Origin: Oscillospiraceae bacterium
GTDB lineage: Bacteria > Bacillota > Clostridia > Oscillospirales > Oscillospiraceae
Assembly: GCA_016296565.1 (NCBI GenBank)
Contig: JAEDJB010000078.1
Location: 1-8,835, forward strand
Direction: 5' to 3'
DNA length: 8,835 nt
Below, piece after piece: positions 4,587 through 8,835 of this stretch; position 1 is the stretch's first letter, and every line of letters starts with the position of its first letter. The position numbers and the translations under genes were made by a program. The notes beneath the pieces were generated by a model. The model was not told where the DNA came from. It did not search any database and saw nothing but the letters and a program-made list of their open reading frames with translations.

Positions 4587-5467
4587 AACAGAATACGGTT
4601 GCCACCCTGGCCGCAATGAAGGCCAGAGGAGAGAAGATTTCTCAGCTGACCTGTTACGACTATTCTACCGCCCGCCTTATGGATGAAGTTGGGATCAATA
4701 CGATCCTTGTCGGCGACAGCCTCGGCATGACCATGCAGGGCTATCCCGACACGCTGCCTGTCACCGTGGATGAGATGATTATCTATGGCCGCAGTGTGGC
4801 CCGGGCCTGCAAGAATACCTTTGTGGTGCTGGATATGCCCTTTATGAGCTATCAGGTCTCGCCCGAGCAGGCACTGACCAACGCCGGGCGGATGATGAAG
4901 GAAGCTATGGTGGACTGCGTGAAGCTGGAAGGCGGCAAGGAGGTCTGCCCCCAGATCCGCGCCATCACCGCCGCCGGGATTCCCGTCTGCGCCCATGTGG
5001 GCATGACCCCCCAGTCCTACCACTCCTACGGCGGCTTTAAGGTCCAGGGGAAGGAAGAAGACAGCGCCCGCCGGGTGCTGGAGGACGCCCTGGCCGTGCA
5101 GGAGGCAGGGGCCTTCGCCGTGGTGCTGGAGTGCGTACCCCCCAAGCTGGCTGCCCTCATCACCAAGAAGCTGGACATCATCACCATCGGCATCGGCGCC
5201 GGCAGCGGCTGCGACGGCCAGGTGCTGGTGTATCAGGACATGCTGGGCATGAGCGGCGAGCATGTGCCCAAGTTCGTGAAAAACTTTGCCCAGGTGGGCC
5301 AGCTGATGAAGCAGGCCTTCCAGGACTATGACAGCCAGGTGAAGGACGGCTCCTTCCCCACGGCCAGGGAGTCCTACAGCAAGAGCGACTGCTCCGACGC
5401 AGTCCTGTCCCGGCTGGACCGGGAATATAACCCCGAGGAACCTTTTAAAATCTGTTCTGTACTGTGA
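4583..5467 (+). CDS. panB: 3-methyl-2-oxobutanoate hydroxymethyltransferase PanB
   Basis: PanB transfers a hydroxymethyl group from 5,10-methylenetetrahydrofolate to 2-oxoisovalerate, giving ketopantoate, the first committed step to pantothenate. The 294-residue TIM-barrel protein shows LTCYDY (22-27), VGDSLGM (43-49), DMPFMSY (84-90), VKLEGG (113-118), HVGMTPQS (138-145), LECVP (182-186) and TIGIGAGSGCDGQ further on. Expected Mg2+ ligands D45, D84 and E116 and catalytic E183 are present. It is about 30 residues longer than E. coli PanB, mostly in a C-terminal tail after the barrel. AGGAAGGA (4567-4574) lies eight bases before the ATG. It overlaps the preceding reductase gene by four bases and is followed after 11 bases by panC. 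Confidence 0.97.
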   Translation: MKQNTVATLAAMKARGEKISQLTCYDYSTARLMDEVGINTILVGDSLGMTMQGYPDTLPVTVDEMIIYGRSVARACKNTFVVLDMPFMSYQVSPEQALTNAGRMMKEAMVDCVKLEGGKEVCPQIRAITAAGIPVCAHVGMTPQSYHSYGGFKVQGKEEDSARRVLEDALAVQEAGAFAVVLECVPPKLAALITKKLDIITIGIGAGSGCDGQVLVYQDMLGMSGEHVPKFVKNFAQVGQLMKQAFQDYDSQVKDGSFPTARESYSKSDCSDAVLSRLDREYNPEEPFKICSVL

Positions 5468-5478
5468 GGAGATCAACT

Positions 5479-6333
5479 ATGGTCATTGCGACAACCATCG
5501 AAGAAGTGCGCGCCCAGGTGCGGGCGTGGAAGCAGGAGGGGCTCACCGTGGGCCTGGTGCCCACCATGGGTTACCTTCACGAAGGCCACGCCAGCTTAGT
5601 GGATAAGGCCGTCTCCATGTGTGACCGGGTGGTGGCTTCCGACTTTGTCAACCCCACCCAGTTCGGCCCCAACGAGGACCTGGAGGCCTATCCCCGGGAT
5701 TTCGACCGGGACTGCGCCCTGCTGGAGGAGCACGGCTGCGCCATGGTCTTCCATCCCGAGGTGTCCGAAATGTACGCTGAGGATGCAGCCACCTATGTGG
5801 AAATACTCTCCGACATGCCCAAGCAGCTGTGCGGCAAGACCCGCCCCATCCACTTCCGGGGTGTGTGCACCGTGGTCTCCAAGCTTTTTAATATCGTAAC
5901 CCCCGACAAGGCCTTTTTCGGCCAGAAGGACGCCCAGCAGCTGGCCATCATCCGCCGGATGGTCCGGGATATGTCCTACGGCATCGAGATCGTGGGCTGC
6001 CCCATCGTCCGGGAAGCCGACGGCCTGGCCAAGTCCTCCCGGAACACCTACCTGAGCCCCGAGGAGCGGCAGGCAGCCCTGATCCTGTCCAAGTCCATCT
6101 TCCTGGGCCAGAAGATGGTAGAGGAAGGGGAGACCGATGCCAACAAGATCGTGGCGGCCATGACCGCCAACATCCAGACCGAGCCTCTGGCCCGGATCGA
6201 CTATGTCTCCGCCGTGGACGGCGTGACCATGATGCCTGTGGACCGGATTGATGGCACTGTTCTGGTGGCCATGGCAGTTTATATCGGCAAGACCCGCCTG
6301 ATTGATAACTTCATTGTAGAAAAGGGAGCGTAA
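5479..6333 (+). CDS. panC: Pantothenate synthetase PanC
   Basis: PanC condenses pantoate with beta-alanine using ATP through a pantoyl-adenylate, releasing pantothenate, AMP and pyrophosphate. The 284-residue protein matches the family length and shows the nucleotidyltransferase signature PTMGYLHEGH (28-37), NPTQFG (58-63), HFRGV (125-129), FFGQKDAQQ (146-154) and KSSRN (185-189, the KMSKS-like loop). FGQKDAQQ replaces the E. coli-type FGEKDYQ, and an Asp sits before FVNPTQF (D55); both look like lineage variants, not defects. The frame can be read from a GTG at 5464 inside panB, but the ATG at 5479 is preferred because AGGAG (5467-5471) lies seven bases upstream and the protein starts normally there. 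The ribosome site overlaps the panB stop codon. panD follows after four bases. Confidence 0.97.
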   Translation: MVIATTIEEVRAQVRAWKQEGLTVGLVPTMGYLHEGHASLVDKAVSMCDRVVASDFVNPTQFGPNEDLEAYPRDFDRDCALLEEHGCAMVFHPEVSEMYAEDAATYVEILSDMPKQLCGKTRPIHFRGVCTVVSKLFNIVTPDKAFFGQKDAQQLAIIRRMVRDMSYGIEIVGCPIVREADGLAKSSRNTYLSPEERQAALILSKSIFLGQKMVEEGETDANKIVAAMTANIQTEPLARIDYVSAVDGVTMMPVDRIDGTVLVAMAVYIGKTRLIDNFIVEKGA

Positions 6334-6337
6334 CAAC

Positions 6338-6730
6338 ATGACCGTAGAAATGCTGAAGGGAAAGATTCACCGGGCCACTGTGGTCCAGGCAGAGCTCAAC
6401 TATGTGGGTTCCATCACCGTGGACCAGGACCTGCTGGATGCCTCCGGGATTCTGGAATATGAAAAGGTCCAGATCGTGGACATCGACAACGGCAGCCGGT
6501 TCGAGACCTATACCATCGCCGGGGAAGCCGGTTCCGGCATGATCTGCCTTAACGGCGCGGCCGCCCGCTGCGTCAGCGTGGGAGACAAGATCATCATCAT
6601 GTCCTACGCCCAGATGACCCCTGAGGAGGTCAAGAACGACTATCACCCCAACGTGGTCTTTGTGGACGAGAACAACAAGATCGCCCGGGTCACTACCTAT
6701 GAAAAGCACGGCCTGCTGAAGGACATGTAA
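6338..6730 (+). CDS. panD: Aspartate 1-decarboxylase PanD, pyruvoyl type (proenzyme)
   Basis: PanD decarboxylates aspartate to beta-alanine, the second substrate of PanC. It is made as an inactive chain that cleaves itself between Gly24 and Ser25, turning Ser25 into a pyruvoyl cofactor. The site is clear here as YVGSITVD (22-29). Other conserved residues match E. coli numbering: K9 and H11 in GKIHRATV, R54, T57 and Y58 in SRFETY, and the NGAAA loop (about 72-76). At 130 residues it is close to the usual 126. AAGGGAG (6322-6328) lies nine bases before the ATG, within the end of panC. Only four bases separate panC and panD, so expression is coupled. coaBC begins 31 bases later. Confidence 0.97.
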   Translation: MTVEMLKGKIHRATVVQAELNYVGSITVDQDLLDASGILEYEKVQIVDIDNGSRFETYTIAGEAGSGMICLNGAAARCVSVGDKIIIMSYAQMTPEEVKNDYHPNVVFVDENNKIARVTTYEKHGLLKDM

Positions 6731-6761
6731 GCCGCCTGTGCCGGAAAATGGAGCGTTGAGA

Positions 6762-7964
6762 ATGGAAAATCTGCAAGGAAAGTGCGTTCTCCTGTGCGTC
6801 ACCGGCGGCATTGCCGCCTACAAAATGCCCAACGTGGCCAGCGCCCTGCGCAAGGCCGGGGCGGACGTCCATGTGGTCATGACCGAGAACGCCACCCAGT
6901 TCATCACACCCCTGACCTTTGAATCCCTCACCAACAACCGATGCGTGGTGGATACCTTCGCCCGGGACTTTCAATACGACATCACTCACATCTCCCTGGC
7001 AACTGCCGCCGACCTGATCCTGATCGCTCCGGCCACCGCCAACGTCATCGCCAAGCTGGCCCACGGCATTGCTGACGACATGCTCACCACCGTGGTGCTG
7101 GCTGCCAAGTGCAAAAAGCTGGTTGCCCCAGCCATGAACACCGCCATGCTGGAAAATCCCATCACCCAGGACAACCTGGCAACCCTGGAGCGGTACGGCT
7201 TCGGCATCATCCAGCCCGCCAGCGGCGTACTGGCCTGCCAGGCGGTGGGCAGCGGAAAGCTGCCGGAGCCTGAGGTCCTGCTGGATCACATCTGCCGGGA
7301 GATTGCCCGGGAGAAGGACCTGGCAGGGGTCCGGGTGACGGTAACCGCCGGTCCCACCCAGGAGTCTCTGGACCCGGTGCGGTATCTCACCAACCACAGC
7401 ACCGGCCGCATGGGCTACGCCATTGCCCGGGAGGCTATGCTCCGGGGCGCCCAGGTCACCCTGATCTCCGGTCCCGTGTCCCTGGACCCGGTTCCCTTTG
7501 TGGAGACCAAGCCCGTAACCACTGCGGCGGACATGCTGGCCGCCATCCAGGAGGCCCTGCCGGAGACCGATATCCTTATCAAGGCGGCGGCTGTGGCGGA
7601 CTACCGCCCTGCCAACGTGGCCGAGGACAAGATGAAGAAGAAGGACGGGGAGATGAGCATCCCCCTCTCCCGCACCAGCGATATCCTGGGCTGGGTGGCC
7701 CAGAACCGTCACCCCGGCCTGTTCGTCTGCGGCTTTTCCATGGAAACCCGGGACATGCTGGAAAACTCCCGGGCCAAGCTGGACAAGAAGCATCTGGACA
7801 TGATTGTGGCCAACAACCTGAAGGTGGAAGGCGCCGGCTTCGGCGTGGACACCAACGTGGTCACCATCATCACCAAAGAGGAGACCAAGCAGCTGCCCCT
7901 CATGGGCAAGGACCAGGTGGCCGCCCAACTGCTGGACGAGATCCAGCAGCACCGGCAGGCCTGA
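6762..7964 (+). CDS. coaBC: Bifunctional phosphopantothenoylcysteine decarboxylase / synthetase CoaBC
   Basis: CoaBC turns 4'-phosphopantothenate into 4'-phosphopantetheine. The CoaB half joins cysteine using CTP, and the FMN-dependent CoaC half decarboxylates the product. The CoaC domain (about 1-190) shows GGIAAYK (15-21), catalytic H76 in THISLA, PAMNTAM and the flap cysteine C159 in GVLACQAVGSGKLPEP. The CoaB domain shows TAGPTQESLDPVRYLTNHSTG with N211, and AAVADYRP followed by K290 in EDKMKKK, equivalent to E. coli K289. At 400 residues it is a full fused enzyme. A GTG at 6738 would add eight residues, but the ATG at 6762 is preferred: GGAG (6750-6753) lies eight bases upstream and homologues start near here. 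It lies 31 bases after panD and 25 before coaX. Confidence 0.97.
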   Translation: MENLQGKCVLLCVTGGIAAYKMPNVASALRKAGADVHVVMTENATQFITPLTFESLTNNRCVVDTFARDFQYDITHISLATAADLILIAPATANVIAKLAHGIADDMLTTVVLAAKCKKLVAPAMNTAMLENPITQDNLATLERYGFGIIQPASGVLACQAVGSGKLPEPEVLLDHICREIAREKDLAGVRVTVTAGPTQESLDPVRYLTNHSTGRMGYAIAREAMLRGAQVTLISGPVSLDPVPFVETKPVTTAADMLAAIQEALPETDILIKAAAVADYRPANVAEDKMKKKDGEMSIPLSRTSDILGWVAQNRHPGLFVCGFSMETRDMLENSRAKLDKKHLDMIVANNLKVEGAGFGVDTNVVTIITKEETKQLPLMGKDQVAAQLLDEIQQHRQA

Positions 7965-7989
7965 AAAACGGAAAAGGGGGAGACCGCGT

Positions 7990-8772
7990 ATGATCCTCAC
8001 CATTGACATCGGCAACACCACCGTCAGCCTGGGCGGCCTGGAACGGGACCCCGAGCAGGGGTACACCGTCCATTTCTGCGGCAAGATCGACACCGTCCCT
8101 GCCTGGAAGACCACCGACTACCTGCGGGAAATCCGCTGGCTGCTGAAGAAGAAAAAGTGTGACCCGTCTGTGTTTGAGGGGGCTGTCCTCTCCAGCGTGG
8201 TCCCCTGCCTCATCGCGCCTCTCAGCAGCTGCGTGCGCATCATCACCGGAAAGCCCCCTGTGCTCATCACCAAAGACAGCCGGACCGGCCTTACCATGCA
8301 GGTGCCGGACCCTGGTCAGGTGGGGCTGGACCGCCTGGTGGACGCCGCCTGGGTAGCAAACCAGTTCCCTCTGCCCGCCGTCACGGTGGACATGGGTACC
8401 GCCACCACCTTCAACGTGCTGGATGAGGACCGGCAGTTCCTGGGGGGCATCATCGCCCCCGGGCTGGACACCAGCCTGTCCGCTCTCAGCGACCGGGCGG
8501 CCCAGCTGCCCAACGTGGACCTGGACACCCCGGACTATGTGATCGGCCGGAACACCCGGGAGTGTATGCTCTCCGGCGCCGTGGTGGGCACGGCGGCCAT
8601 GGTGGACGGGATGGTCTCCCGCATCGAGTCCGAGCTGGGAAAGCCCGTGACCCTGGTAATCACCGGGGGGCTGGCCCGCTATGTGGAGCAGCTCTGCAGC
8701 CACCCCCATGTTTACGATCCCCATTTGCTCTCCAAGGGCCTGGCCCTGCTCTATGAGCAAAATCTCGCATAA
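7990..8772 (+). CDS. coaX: Type III pantothenate kinase CoaX
   Basis: CoaX phosphorylates pantothenate to 4'-phosphopantothenate, the entry step of CoA synthesis. Type III kinases belong to the ASKHA superfamily, need a monovalent cation and, unlike type I PanK, are not inhibited by CoA. The 260-residue protein fits the family. It shows the first phosphate loop DIGNT (6-10) with D6, GLDR (112-115) in the pantothenate-binding stretch, the second phosphate motif DMGTATTF (134-141), GGIIAPGL, and a late ITGG. GGGGGAG (7976-7982) lies seven bases before the ATG. It is the last gene of the operon and is followed by a strong terminator. Its substrate is the product of PanC encoded three genes earlier. 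No type I or II PanK gene is visible in the window. Confidence 0.96.
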   Translation: MILTIDIGNTTVSLGGLERDPEQGYTVHFCGKIDTVPAWKTTDYLREIRWLLKKKKCDPSVFEGAVLSSVVPCLIAPLSSCVRIITGKPPVLITKDSRTGLTMQVPDPGQVGLDRLVDAAWVANQFPLPAVTVDMGTATTFNVLDEDRQFLGGIIAPGLDTSLSALSDRAAQLPNVDLDTPDYVIGRNTRECMLSGAVVGTAAMVDGMVSRIESELGKPVTLVITGGLARYVEQLCSHPHVYDPHLLSKGLALLYEQNLA

Positions 8773-8776
8773 TATC

Positions 8777-8813
8777 AAACCGCCCTGCCGGCATCCCGCA
8801 GGGCGGTTTTCTT
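8777..8813 (+). terminator. Intrinsic terminator of the pan/coa operon
   Basis: A perfect 12-base-pair stem, AAACCGCCCTGC (8777-8788) with GCAGGGCGGTTT (8798-8809), encloses a nine-base loop and runs into TTTTCTTT. It starts five bases after the coaX stop codon. This marks coaX as the end of the transcription unit that begins at 3540. Confidence 0.93.
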
Positions 8814-8835
8814 TATGGACGAGAAATGGAAAGAT

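Noticed and set aside
6693..8114. Long antisense open frame opposite coaBC and the start of coaX
   Set aside because: It is a codon-bias shadow of two certain genes, with no recognisable domain. The same applies to the antisense frames at 4541-5476, 5596-6339 and 7900-8778.
8815..8835. ATG followed by seven open codons at the right edge
   Set aside because: It lies directly behind a terminator T run, has no ribosome site, and only 21 bases are visible.
1..8835. Mobile element, CRISPR array, tRNA or rRNA
   Set aside because: I saw no transposase, integrase, spaced direct repeats, cloverleaf or rRNA-like sequence. The window is two ordinary-looking metabolic loci with standard spacing.

Overview
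The window looks like chromosomal DNA of a high-GC, Gram-positive Clostridia-type anaerobe. The coding parts are about 60% GC by eye and strongly G/C-biased at third codon positions. Strong AGGAGG-type ribosome sites precede most genes, and the gene set (FeoA-FeoA-FeoB with a Cys-rich FeoB partner, type III pantothenate kinase, DUF2520 reductase) recalls Oscillospiraceae such as Flavonifractor or Intestinimonas relatives. That placement is inference. All real genes lie on the + strand, and long antisense ORFs are codon-bias shadows.

Region 1 (1-3486) is a ferrous iron uptake locus. A near-consensus sigma-A promoter (131-159) drives two small, non-identical feoA genes (262-474, 488-709), ended by an intrinsic terminator (736-760). 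feoB (813-3227) follows, then a 55-residue Cys-rich membrane protein (3268-3435) and a second terminator (3444-3486). Four copies of one palindrome, GTTAG-N6-CTAAC, lie at 61-76, 168-183, 202-217 and 771-786. One covers the predicted feoA start site, one is in the feoA leader, and one sits between the feoA terminator and feoB. They are best read as operators for a metal-dependent DtxR/MntR-type repressor that is not encoded in the window. FeoB carries an insertion of about 87 residues between TM1 and TM2 with 22 acidic and no basic residues, predicted to be extracellular.

Region 2 (3540-8813) is a vitamin B5/coenzyme A operon. A second good promoter (3540-3568) is followed by a leader of about 150 nt with several potential hairpins, one covering the ribosome site of the first gene. 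The genes are a DUF2520 reductase (probable PanG-type ketopantoate reductase), panB, panC, panD, coaBC and coaX, closed by a strong terminator (8777-8813). Gene gaps run from a 4-bp overlap to 31 bp.

Together the operon encodes every step from 2-oxoisovalerate and aspartate to 4'-phosphopantetheine. PanB makes ketopantoate, the DUF2520 protein would reduce it to pantoate, PanD makes beta-alanine, PanC joins the two to give pantothenate, CoaX phosphorylates it, and CoaBC adds cysteine and decarboxylates. Only CoaD and CoaE are missing for CoA itself. No novel defence system, mobile element or CRISPR array was found. The most promising points are the shared Feo operators, the acidic FeoB insertion, the structured pan leader and the DUF2520 reductase.
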